A DNA stretch of 64,000 nucleotides from Kribbella sp. VKM Ac-2569. Its GTDB lineage: Bacteria; Actinomycetota; Actinomycetes; Propionibacteriales; Kribbellaceae. The stretch's first letter is position 1, and each line of letters begins with the position of its first letter. Made by a program: the position numbers and the translations under genes. Positions 51,151-58,435 of this stretch are shown here, piece after piece. The stretch is from NCBI RefSeq assembly GCF_004216905.1, contig NZ_SGXJ01000002.1, positions 744,001 through 808,000 of the forward strand, written 5' to 3'. The notes below the pieces were generated by a model, which saw only the letters and a list, made by a program, of their open reading frames with translations, was not told where the DNA came from and searched no databases.

Positions 51151-52377
51151 ATGCACGAGAACATCACCGCCCTGCTGATCGAGCTGGGCGCGGTCATCCT
51201 TGCCCTGGGCATCCTCGGCCGGATCGCCGGCCGCCTCGGCTTCTCGCCGATTCCCCTTTATCTGCTGGCCGGTCTGGCGTTCGGGCACGGCGGGTTGTTG
51301 CCCTTGGCGGCGAGCGAGGAGTTCGTCGCCACCGGCGCCGAGATCGGCGTGATCCTGCTGCTGTTGCTGCTCGGGCTCGAGTACACGGCCTCTGATCTCG
51401 TCAGCACGCTGAAGACGCAGTACATCTCCGGAGTGGTCGACTTCCTGCTGAACGCGTTGCCCGGCGCGGCCGTCGCGTTGCTGCTCGGCTGGGGTCCGGT
51501 CGGAGCGGTCGCACTGGCCGGCGTCACCTGGATCTCGTCGTCCGGCGTGATCGCGAAGGTCGTCGGGGATCTCGGCCGGCTGGGCAATCGGGAGACGCCG
51601 GTGATCCTGGGGATCCTGGTGCTCGAGGACCTGTCGATGGCGGTCTACCTGCCGATCCTCACCGCGCTGCTGGCCGGCGTCGGGCTGGCCGGCGGGAGCA
51701 TCACGCTGCTGATCTCGCTCGGGACGGTGAGCGTGGTGCTGTTCATCGCGCTCCGGTACGGGCGTGTCATCAGCCGGGCCGTTTCCTCCGACAACCCGGA
51801 GATGCTGCTGCTCGTCGTCCTCGGCCTCACGCTGCTCGTCGCGGGAATCGCGCAGCAGTTGCAGGTGTCGGCGGCGGTCGGCGCGTTCCTGGTCGGCATC
51901 GCGTTGTCCGGCGAGGTCGCCCACGGTGCGCGCAATCTACTCAGCCCATTGCGCGACCTGTTTGCCGCGGTGTTCTTCGTGTTCTTCGGCCTGAGCACCG
52001 ATCCGGCGAAGATCCCGCCGGTACTGGCGATCGCGTTCGGGCTGGCGGTCCTCACCACCTTCACCAAGATCCTCACTGGTTGGTACGCCGCTCGGCGGGC
52101 CGGCATCTCGACCGCGGGTCGGTGGCGGGCCGGCGGGACGCTGGTCGCGCGCGGCGAGTTCTCGATCGTCATCGCCGGTCTCGCGGTCGGTGTCGAACCG
52201 AAGCTCGGTCCGCTGGCCACGGCGTACGTGCTGATCCTGGTCATCCTCGGCCCGGTCGCCGCCCGCTACACCGAGCCGCTCGCGCGCCGTCTCACCCGCA
52301 AACCTGCCAAACCGACCGAGCCGACCGAGGCCCCGGCCGCCGAACGCCTCGACGACACCGCCCACACCGCCGGCTGA
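51151..52377 (+). CDS. CPA2-family cation/proton antiporter (KhtU-like)
   Basis: 408 residues with about 12 membrane helices of the Na+/H+ exchanger fold: LGRIAGRLGFSPIPLYLLAGLAFGHGGL at the N terminus, LLLLLLGLEYTASDL, VTWISSSGVIAKVVGDLG and ILVLEDLSMAVYLP. EDLS carries the cation-binding Asp region. Together with the KhtT-like protein it probably exports K+ or another cation in exchange for protons. The C-terminal tail is Pro/Glu-rich. The stop lies five bases from the stop of the convergent YdeI-like gene. Confidence 0.93.
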   Translation: MHENITALLIELGAVILALGILGRIAGRLGFSPIPLYLLAGLAFGHGGLLPLAASEEFVATGAEIGVILLLLLLGLEYTASDLVSTLKTQYISGVVDFLLNALPGAAVALLLGWGPVGAVALAGVTWISSSGVIAKVVGDLGRLGNRETPVILGILVLEDLSMAVYLPILTALLAGVGLAGGSITLLISLGTVSVVLFIALRYGRVISRAVSSDNPEMLLLVVLGLTLLVAGIAQQLQVSAAVGAFLVGIALSGEVAHGARNLLSPLRDLFAAVFFVFFGLSTDPAKIPPVLAIAFGLAVLTTFTKILTGWYAARRAGISTAGRWRAGGTLVARGEFSIVIAGLAVGVEPKLGPLATAYVLILVILGPVAARYTEPLARRLTRKPAKPTEPTEAPAAERLDDTAHTAG

Positions 52378-52381
52378 CCCG

Positions 52382-52939
52382 TCACCGCACCCGGCTGCCG
52401 GTGGCGGCCTTTTCGACGGTCTCGGCGATCCGGCGCTCGCGCGTCTCCGCGCGCTTGGCGAGGGTGATCCATTCGAGGATCGTCCGGCGGGCCGACGGCG
52501 GGAAGGCCCGGAAGTTCTCGTCCGCCCGCGGGTCGGCTGCCAGCGCGTCCCGCAGGTCGGGCGGGACGATCAGGTTCTGCGCATCGGCGAGCAGATCCCA
52601 CGTCCCGGAGGTCCGGGCGTGCGCCACGAGTTCCTCGCCCGCCGGCATCATCAACCCCGCTGCGGTCAGTCGCTCGACCCGCTCACGGTTCACCTTGCTC
52701 CAGGTGCTCCGCGGGTTCCGCGGCGTGAAGCACTGGTACGTCGTCCGCTCGTCGCGCCGGACCGTCTTACTGTCGATCCACCCGAAGCACAGCGCGTGCT
52801 CGACCGCGGCCGCGAGATTCAGGCCGGATGTCTCGCGATGCACGACGAGCCAGACGGACCGCTCACTCCGGCCGTTGGCGGTCAGCCAGTCGCGCCACTC
52901 GTCGACATCCGCACACTTCAGGGCCTCGTTGTCGTTCAT
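52382..52939 (-). CDS. YdeI/OmpD-associated family protein
   Basis: 185 residues. HRETSGLNLAAAVEHALCFGWIDSK, FTPRNPRSTWSKVNRERVERLTAAGLM and a C-terminal PPSARRTILEWITLAKRAETRERRIAETV are the landmarks of the YdeI-like family, a widespread bacterial protein of uncertain function sometimes tied to stress or peptide resistance. The ATG at 52939 begins the family core. It is the last gene of the Ada-AlkA, GNAT, Ogt operon, 26 bases after ogt, without a strong ribosome site. Confidence 0.87.
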   Translation of the reverse strand: MNDNEALKCADVDEWRDWLTANGRSERSVWLVVHRETSGLNLAAAVEHALCFGWIDSKTVRRDERTTYQCFTPRNPRSTWSKVNRERVERLTAAGLMMPAGEELVAHARTSGTWDLLADAQNLIVPPDLRDALAADPRADENFRAFPPSARRTILEWITLAKRAETRERRIAETVEKAATGSRVR

Positions 52940-52965
52940 GAGACCAGCATGCGCCGGATAAGTGC

Positions 52966-53457
52966 TCATCCAGTGAGCAGTTTTTCTCCGCGTTCGTGAT
53001 CGAGCAGCGCCTGCTTGCGTTCGATACCGCCGCCGTACCCGGTCAGGTTGCCGGTCGAGCCGACCAGCCGGTGGCACGGGACGATGATGCTGACCGGGTT
53101 CTTCCCGTTCGCCAGACCGACCGCCCGAGCGGATCCCGGCTTGAGGCCGAGCGTTTCTGCGAGACCGCCGTACGTCGTGGTCGTGCCGTACGGGATGTCC
53201 TGGAGGGCGACCCAGACATCACGCTGGAACGGCGTACCGACGAGGTGCAGCGGTACGTCGAAGGTCGTGCGGCCGTGGTGGAAGTACTCGTCCAACTGCT
53301 CGGCCACCGCGCGGAAGGCCGTGTCGTCGCAATCACCGAAGCCCGCCTGCTCCGGGCGGTAGCGCTGCCGGTCCATGTACAGACCGGTCAACTCGCCCGC
53401 ATCGGTGCCCACCAGCGTGAGCGGACCCAGCGGGCTGTCGACGACGGCGTACGTCAC
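52966..53457 (-). CDS. ogt: Methylated-DNA-protein-cysteine methyltransferase
   Basis: 163 residues. The acceptor cysteine is Cys128 in the invariant IVPCHRLVG motif, followed by GNLTGYGGGIERKQALL. It removes O6-methyl from guanine and O4-methyl from thymine by transfer to this cysteine. The start is a GTG overlapping the GNAT stop (GTGA), so it is coupled to that gene. Together with the upstream Ada-AlkA fusion it forms a three-activity alkylation defence (phosphotriester sensing, N-glycosylase, O6 repair). Confidence 0.95.
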   Translation of the reverse strand: MTYAVVDSPLGPLTLVGTDAGELTGLYMDRQRYRPEQAGFGDCDDTAFRAVAEQLDEYFHHGRTTFDVPLHLVGTPFQRDVWVALQDIPYGTTTTYGGLAETLGLKPGSARAVGLANGKNPVSIIVPCHRLVGSTGNLTGYGGGIERKQALLDHERGEKLLTG

Positions 53458-54026
53458 CGGGTGGACTCCCACTGCGCGCGATCGATCCGGTAGAGCACGT
53501 GCCGCTGCAGCCGGTGGCCGTCCGCAAGGCGCGGATGGTCGAAGTCGCCGGGCTCGTCGTGCACCATGCCGATCCGCTGCATGACGCGCTGCGACGGCAG
53601 GTTCGGGGTCGCGGTGAACGACACGATCTCGTCCAGCCCGCCCGGCCCGAACCCGTGAACGAGCGCCGCCCGCGCCGCCTCGGTCGCGTAGCCGTTGCCC
53701 CAAGCACGTTTCGCGAGCCGCCAGCCGATCTCCACGGTCGGCATGCTGCTGTCGACTGAGATAAAGGGCGCCTCGAAGCTCGGCACCGACAGCCCGGTGA
53801 ACCCGATGAACTCACCGGTGTCCCGCACCTCCACCGCCCACAGCCCCCAGCCGCGCTCGTCGATCATCGGAATGCTCCGGTCGATCAGCGCGTCGCTCTG
53901 CTCACGTGTCTGCGGGGCCGGGAAGTGCTCCATCACGGCCGGATCCGCGTTCAGCGCGGCGAACGGCTCCCGGTCGGAGTCGCGCCAATTGCGCAGCAGC
54001 AGCCGGTCGGTGGTGAGTTCGGTCAT
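53454..54026 (-). CDS. GNAT family N-acetyltransferase (RimJ/RimL-like)
   Basis: 190 residues. MTELTTDRLLLRNWRDSDREPFAALNADP opens the RimJ/RimL-like group, and VEIGWRLAKRAWGNGYATEAARAALVHGF is motif A (with R/QxxGxG variant RAWGNGYA). VSFTATPNLPSQRVMQRIGM completes the acetyl-CoA site. The substrate is unknown; relatives acetylate ribosomal proteins, peptides or antibiotics. It lies between ada-alkA (three-base gap) and ogt (GTGA overlap), so it is co-expressed with alkylation repair, but a functional link is only suggested by position. Confidence 0.88.
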   Translation of the reverse strand: MTELTTDRLLLRNWRDSDREPFAALNADPAVMEHFPAPQTREQSDALIDRSIPMIDERGWGLWAVEVRDTGEFIGFTGLSVPSFEAPFISVDSSMPTVEIGWRLAKRAWGNGYATEAARAALVHGFGPGGLDEIVSFTATPNLPSQRVMQRIGMVHDEPGDFDHPRLADGHRLQRHVLYRIDRAQWESTR

Positions 54027-54029
54027 TCG

Positions 54030-55514
54030 TCACTCCGTGGGGATCTTGTTGATCGCATGGTCGCCGGTGGCCCACAGGTACTGCACGGCGTACGCACGCC
54101 AAGGCCGCCACGCGCGGGCGTGGTCGGTCAGGAGTTTGGGGGCCTCGGACAAGCCTAGGTCACGCGCGGCGTACCGGATGCCCAGATCGCTGGCCACGAA
54201 GGCATCCGGGTCACCGAGCGCGCGCATCGCGATCGACTCCACCGTCCACGGCCCGATCCCGGGCAACGCGGCCAGTTGCTCCCGCGCGCGATCCCAGTCG
54301 GCGCCGGCGCCCAGGTCGATCTCACCGCGCGCGAGCGTCGCGATCAGCGTGGTGAGCGTCGTACGGCGGGACTTCGGGAACGCCAGCGATTCCGGGTCGA
54401 GCTCCGCGAGCGCCTGCATCGTCGGGAACAGATGCGTGAGCCCGCCGGCCGCGTCCTCGATCGGCTCGCCGTGCTGCAGGACCAGGCGGTGCGCGTGCGT
54501 CCGTGCCGCCGCCGTCGACACCTGCTGGCCGAGCACCGCGCGTACGGCGAACTCCTCGCCGTCGACCGTGTGCGGCACCCGGCGGCCGGGCGCCTTCACG
54601 ATCAGCGGAGCGAGCACCGGATCGGTGCCGAGCAGGTCGTCGACCGCGACCGGGTCCGCGTCGAGGTCGAGCATCCGGCGGCAACGGCTGATCGCGATCG
54701 CGAGATCGCGCTGGTCGGTGAGCGACAGCTGGCAGGCGATGTGGTCAGGCATCGGCCGCAGGGCGACGACACCGTGGCCGTGCGGGAGCCGCAGCGTGCG
54801 GCGGTAGTGACCGTCGCGCCACTCCTCGACCCCCGGTACGCCGGTCGCGATCAGGTGACCGAACAGGTTATCTGGCGTCAACGGTGCGCGGAACGGGAGC
54901 CGGAGCGAGATCGTGCCGGGCGCGGTGGACGTCGTACCCCGGCGGGCTCTGCGGCGCAGCTCCGTCGGCGCGAGCGCGAAGACCTCCTGCACGGTTTCGT
55001 TGAAGGTCCGCACGCTGGAGAAGCCGGCGGCGAACGCGACGTCCGCCATCTGCAGCTCACTCGTCTCGATCAGCAGCCGCGCGGTCTGTGCACGTTGCGC
55101 CCGGGCGAGCGCGAGCGGGCCGGCGCCGAGCTCGGCCTGGAGCTGGCGTTGCACCTGGCGAACGCTGTACCCGAGCTGACCGGCCAGACCTGGTACGCCG
55201 TCGCGGTCGACGACGCCGTCCGCGATCAGGCGCATCGCCCGGGCGACCAGGTCGGCGCGGTCGTTCCACTCGGGTGAGCCCGGGCTCGCGTCGGGACGGC
55301 ACCGCTTGCAGGCGCGGAACCCGGCCTGCTGGGCGGCCGCGGCGCTCGGGTAGAACCGCATGTTCTCGACCTTCGGCGGCACCACCGGGCAACTCGGCCG
55401 GCAGTAGATCTTGGTGGTCAGCACCGCCGTGAAGAACCACCCGTCGAACCGCGCGTCCTTGGACTGCACCGCCCGGATGCATCGCTCCCTACACTCGTAC
55501 ACGCCCTCCAGCAT
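54030..55514 (-). CDS. alkA: Ada-AlkA fusion: methyl-phosphotriester sensor, AraC-type regulator and 3-methyladenine DNA glycosylase II
   Basis: 494 residues. N-terminal Ada zinc domain with Cys38, Cys42 (KIYCRPSCP), Cys69 and Cys72 (CKRCRP); Cys38 matches the methyl-phosphotriester acceptor. An AraC-type HTH follows (about 90-185, SELQMADVAFAAGFSSVRTFNETVQEVF). The AlkA N-terminal fold and HhH glycosylase occupy about 200-490 (LPGIGPWTVESIAMRALGDPDAFVASDLGIR, with the catalytic Asp in ASDLG). It senses alkylation, activates its own operon, and excises alkylated bases. The start at 55514 is the least certain part; an in-frame GTG lies four codons downstream. Confidence 0.93.
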   Translation of the reverse strand: MLEGVYECRERCIRAVQSKDARFDGWFFTAVLTTKIYCRPSCPVVPPKVENMRFYPSAAAAQQAGFRACKRCRPDASPGSPEWNDRADLVARAMRLIADGVVDRDGVPGLAGQLGYSVRQVQRQLQAELGAGPLALARAQRAQTARLLIETSELQMADVAFAAGFSSVRTFNETVQEVFALAPTELRRRARRGTTSTAPGTISLRLPFRAPLTPDNLFGHLIATGVPGVEEWRDGHYRRTLRLPHGHGVVALRPMPDHIACQLSLTDQRDLAIAISRCRRMLDLDADPVAVDDLLGTDPVLAPLIVKAPGRRVPHTVDGEEFAVRAVLGQQVSTAAARTHAHRLVLQHGEPIEDAAGGLTHLFPTMQALAELDPESLAFPKSRRTTLTTLIATLARGEIDLGAGADWDRAREQLAALPGIGPWTVESIAMRALGDPDAFVASDLGIRYAARDLGLSEAPKLLTDHARAWRPWRAYAVQYLWATGDHAINKIPTE

Positions 55515-55538
55515 CCCTGCCGCCACCGACAGTTCCTA

Positions 55539-55581
55539 GCGGTTTTGCGACATGGAGGTACGGCGGTCGCGGTTTTGCGAC
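55539..55581. repeat. 13-bp direct repeat upstream of Ada-AlkA, candidate Ada boxes
   Basis: GCGGTTTTGCGAC occurs at 55539-55551 and 55569-55581, exactly 30 bases apart. On the minus strand each reads GTCGCAAAACCGC. The repeats lie between the divergent Ada-AlkA and SDR genes; about three helical turns of separation would put both on one face of the DNA. Binding by the methylated Ada domain is a reasonable guess. Confidence 0.55.
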
Positions 55582-55643
55582 GCGAGGATCCGGTGGCCGA
55601 TTCTCGCCAGCTTCGCCGTCGTCGCGCCGCTGAACTTGAAGGC

Positions 55644-56384
55644 ATGAACGAACTACTTGGCAAGAAGGCACTGGTCACCGGCGGCAGCCGCGGGATCGGC
55701 GCGGCGACCGCCGTCGCGCTGGCGGAGCGTGGCGCGGACGTCGCGATCACCTACAACTCGTCGGCGGACGCCGCGGCTTCGGTGGTGAAGGAGATCGAGG
55801 CACTCGGGCGGCGCGGGTTCGCCTATGCGGTCGACTCGGGTGATGCGGTGGCGGTCGGTGACGGCGTACGGCGGGCCGCGGAATCCCTTGGTGGGTTGGA
55901 CATCCTGGTCAACAACGCCGGCGTCGGCGCGATCGCCCCGATCACCGACCTCTCGTTGGAGGACGTCGATCGGGTGCTCGCGGTCAACGTCCGTGGTGCG
56001 TACGCCGCTGCGCAGGCCGCCGTACCGCAGCTGTCCGACGGCGGCCGGATGATCCACCTCGGCAGCTGCGTGACGGGGCGGGTCCCCGGGCCGGGGATGA
56101 CGCTGTACGCGATGAGCAAGTCCGCGATGACCGGCCTGAGCAAGAGCCTCGCCCGCGAACTCGGACCGCGCGGCATCACGTCCAACGTCGTCCACCCCGG
56201 TCCGATCGACACCGACATGAACCCGGCCGACGGCCCCTTCGCCGCCGCCCAACTGACCAACCTCGCCCTCCCCCGCTTCGGCGCCGCCACCGAGGTAGCA
56301 GCCGCCATCACCTACCTGGCCGGCCCCAACGCCACCTACATCACCGGCACCGCCCTAACCATCGACGGCGGCCACACCGCCTGA
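55644..56384 (+). CDS. Short-chain dehydrogenase/reductase (FabG-like)
   Basis: 246 residues, classical SDR. Motifs are TGGSRGIGAATAVALAE, NNAGVGAIAPITDLS, a catalytic Ser in HLGSCVTGRV, YAMSKSAMTGLSKSLARELGPRGI and a C-terminal YITGTALTIDGGHTA. The length and GG tail are typical of 3-oxoacyl-(acyl carrier protein) reductase-like or glucose dehydrogenase-like SDRs; the true substrate is not known. GAAGG five bases before the ATG gives the start. It is divergent from the alkylation-repair operon, but no shared function is evident. Confidence 0.9.
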   Translation: MNELLGKKALVTGGSRGIGAATAVALAERGADVAITYNSSADAAASVVKEIEALGRRGFAYAVDSGDAVAVGDGVRRAAESLGGLDILVNNAGVGAIAPITDLSLEDVDRVLAVNVRGAYAAAQAAVPQLSDGGRMIHLGSCVTGRVPGPGMTLYAMSKSAMTGLSKSLARELGPRGITSNVVHPGPIDTDMNPADGPFAAAQLTNLALPRFGAATEVAAAITYLAGPNATYITGTALTIDGGHTA

Positions 56385-56420
56385 CCCAGGCCAACACAAT
56401 GGGATATCCCTCCGCGTTAT

Positions 56421-56470
56421 GGGTTCTCTGCTCGTATAGGAGTGGAGAACCCCCAACAGGAGGGGTTCTC
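56421..56470. repeat. Three-armed GGGTTCTC palindromic element
   Basis: GGGTTCTC (56421-56428), GAGAACCCC (56445-56453) and GGGGTTCTC (56462-56470) alternate, so the middle arm can pair with either flanking arm (loops of 16 and 8 bases). It follows the SDR stop by about 37 bases, with the LLM gene starting about 60 bases later. It could act as a terminator with two alternative folds. The remaining intergenic bases show nothing recognisable. Confidence 0.6.
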
Positions 56471-56528
56471 CCCTCGGCGGCGCGGGCGGCGCGGACGGTT
56501 GTCGGTGGGTGGGGTTAGCGTCGGGTGG

Positions 56529-57311
56529 GTGAAGTTTTCGGTGACGGTTGGGGCGGTGGGGGTGGGGCGAGATCCGCGCGGGCTGGCGGAGCTCGCGGAG
56601 GTTGTGGAGGGGGCGGGGTGGGACGGGTTGTTTCTGGAGGACTATCTGGTCTACCAGGGGGACGCGTCCGAGCCGACATACGATCCGTGGGTTTGCTTGG
56701 CGGCGATGGCGATGGCCACCGAGCGGATTCGGATCGGGACTACTGTCACGCCGTTGCCTCGGCGGCGGCCGTGGAAGGTGGCGGCGGAGGCGGTGGCGTT
56801 GGATCATCTGTCCGGCGGGCGGATGATCCTCGGCGTCGGCATCGGGGACCCGGGTGATCCATTCATGGAGAGCAACAGTCCGCGGGTGCTCGCGGAGATG
56901 CTCGACGAAGGACTCACGGTCATCGACCAGTTGTGGACCGGTCAACCGGTGAGCTTCAGCGGGAAGCACTACACGCTGAACGACGCGCAACTGACGGCGC
57001 GGCCGGTGCAGGAGCCGAGGATCCCGATCTGGGTAGGAGGCAACTATCTCGTGCCCGCCGTACGGCGGCGGATCCTCCGCTGGGACGGCTCCTGCGCGTA
57101 CAAAGGCAGCACCGACGCACCCCAGCAAATCACTCCGGACGACGTCCGCGCGCTACGAGCTGAGAGCGGCCGGGATCTCGACGTGAAGGTGAGCGGCGGG
57201 GACCCGGCCGCGTTCGCGGAAGCCGGCGCGACGTGGTGGGGACGATGGATCCCGCCGCTGTCCGTCGCCGACACGGAGGCCATCGTTCGTCAGGGACCGC
57301 CGACACTCTGA
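56529..57311 (+). CDS. LLM class flavin/F420-dependent oxidoreductase
   Basis: 260 residues. The luciferase-like barrel is seen in WDGLFLEDYLVYQGDASEPTYDPWVCLAAMAMATERIRIGTTVTPLPRRRPWKVAAEAVALDHLSGGRMILGVGIGD, followed by WTGQPVSFSGKHYTL and RIPIWVGGN. It is shorter than many relatives but complete. The cofactor may be F420 or FMN. A GTG at 56529 gives the family start MKFSV; the frame extends upstream with low-complexity Arg-rich residues that are unlikely to be translated. Substrate unknown. No ribosome site is obvious. Confidence 0.85.
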   Translation: MKFSVTVGAVGVGRDPRGLAELAEVVEGAGWDGLFLEDYLVYQGDASEPTYDPWVCLAAMAMATERIRIGTTVTPLPRRRPWKVAAEAVALDHLSGGRMILGVGIGDPGDPFMESNSPRVLAEMLDEGLTVIDQLWTGQPVSFSGKHYTLNDAQLTARPVQEPRIPIWVGGNYLVPAVRRRILRWDGSCAYKGSTDAPQQITPDDVRALRAESGRDLDVKVSGGDPAAFAEAGATWWGRWIPPLSVADTEAIVRQGPPTL

Positions 57312-57352
57312 ACCGTTGACAGCGCGACGGCTCCGGGAGAGACTGCGGATTG

Positions 57353-57368
57353 TTTTTAACGTTCAAAA
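57353..57368. promoter_or_regulatory. LacI-type operator upstream of the LacI family gene
   Basis: TTTTTAAC (57353-57360) and GTTCAAAA (57361-57368) form a dyad centred on AACGTT, matching at seven of eight positions. LacI-family sites are usually even dyads with a central CG, as here. It ends 18 bases before the GTG, fitting autoregulation. Confidence 0.65.
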
Positions 57369-57386
57369 CGTCCGTGGGAGGTCGCT

Positions 57387-58391
57387 GTGGCTACTTTGAA
57401 GCAGGTCGCCGCCCACGCCGAGGTCTCGGTGCAGACGGTGTCGAACGCGTTGAACGCCCCGCACCGCCTGCGCGCGGACACGCTCGAACGGGTCAACCGC
57501 TCGATCGAACTGCTCAACTACCGGCCCAATCGTAACGCCCGCAGTCTCCGCACCAGCGCGGTCGAGCTGATCGGGTACTGCGTCCCGAGCTGGCCGAACC
57601 AGACGCACCTGGTGATGGACCAGTTCCTGCACGCCCTCTGCGCCGCCGCGGAACGCACCGGCCGGCACATCCTGCTCTTCACCGCACCGGGCGGCGTCGA
57701 CGGTATGCCGACGTACGACGACCTGCACGCGCGCCGGATGGTCGACGGGTTCGTCCTGTCGCAGACCGAGACGCACGACCCGCGGCACGGCTGGCTGAAG
57801 GAACAGGACATCCCGTTCGTCAGCTTCGGCCGGGTGTGGAAGGAAACCACGCAGCCCGGTCCGTGGGTGGACGTCGACGGCGCCGCCGGCTCCGCGATGG
57901 CGGTCCGGCACCTGTACGAGAGCGGCCGTCGCCGGATCGCCTTCCTGGGCTGGCCGAAGTCGTCCGGGCTTGGTGAGGACCGGGTCGGCGGCTGGCGCGA
58001 CGCCTGCAAGGACCTCGGTCTGCCGACCTCCGGGCTGACCGTCCGGTGCCGCGAGGACAGCATCGAGGAGGGCGCCCGCGCCACCGCGCGGCTGCTCGAC
58101 AGCGGCCGTACCGTCGACGGGATCGTTGCCCTGAGCGACATTCTCGCGCTCGGCGCGCTCCGCGAGCTCACCCGCCGCGGCCTCACCCCCGGCCACGACG
58201 TCGGTGTCACCGGCTTCGACGACTCGCCGCTCGCCGAGGTCGTCTCCCCCGGCCTGACCAGCCTCCGGCAACCGATGGACCAGATCGCCGAAGAGCTGAT
58301 CACGATCCTGACCGGCTCGAGCAACGGGAGCCCGGTCGAACGCTTGCTGCGGCCAGAACTGGTGATCAGGGGCAGCTCGGCCCCTGGCTGA
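57387..58391 (+). CDS. LacI family transcriptional regulator
   Basis: 334 residues. The LacI HTH and hinge are clear: MATLKQVAAHAEVSVQTVSNALNAPHRLRADTLERVNRSIELLNYRPNRNARSLRT. A periplasmic-binding-like sugar domain follows (about 65-330), with VTGFDDSPLAEVVSPGLTSLRQPMDQIAEELI near the end. GGGAGG precedes the GTG start. The operator dyad lies 19-34 bases upstream. It is followed after 44 bases by a secreted glycosidase-like gene on the same strand, which it probably controls in response to a sugar. Confidence 0.93.
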   Translation: MATLKQVAAHAEVSVQTVSNALNAPHRLRADTLERVNRSIELLNYRPNRNARSLRTSAVELIGYCVPSWPNQTHLVMDQFLHALCAAAERTGRHILLFTAPGGVDGMPTYDDLHARRMVDGFVLSQTETHDPRHGWLKEQDIPFVSFGRVWKETTQPGPWVDVDGAAGSAMAVRHLYESGRRRIAFLGWPKSSGLGEDRVGGWRDACKDLGLPTSGLTVRCREDSIEEGARATARLLDSGRTVDGIVALSDILALGALRELTRRGLTPGHDVGVTGFDDSPLAEVVSPGLTSLRQPMDQIAEELITILTGSSNGSPVERLLRPELVIRGSSAPG

Positions 58392-58435
58392 TTTTCGGCG
58401 CTTCTCCCCGGGCGCCGCGAGAAGGAGGAACCGCC

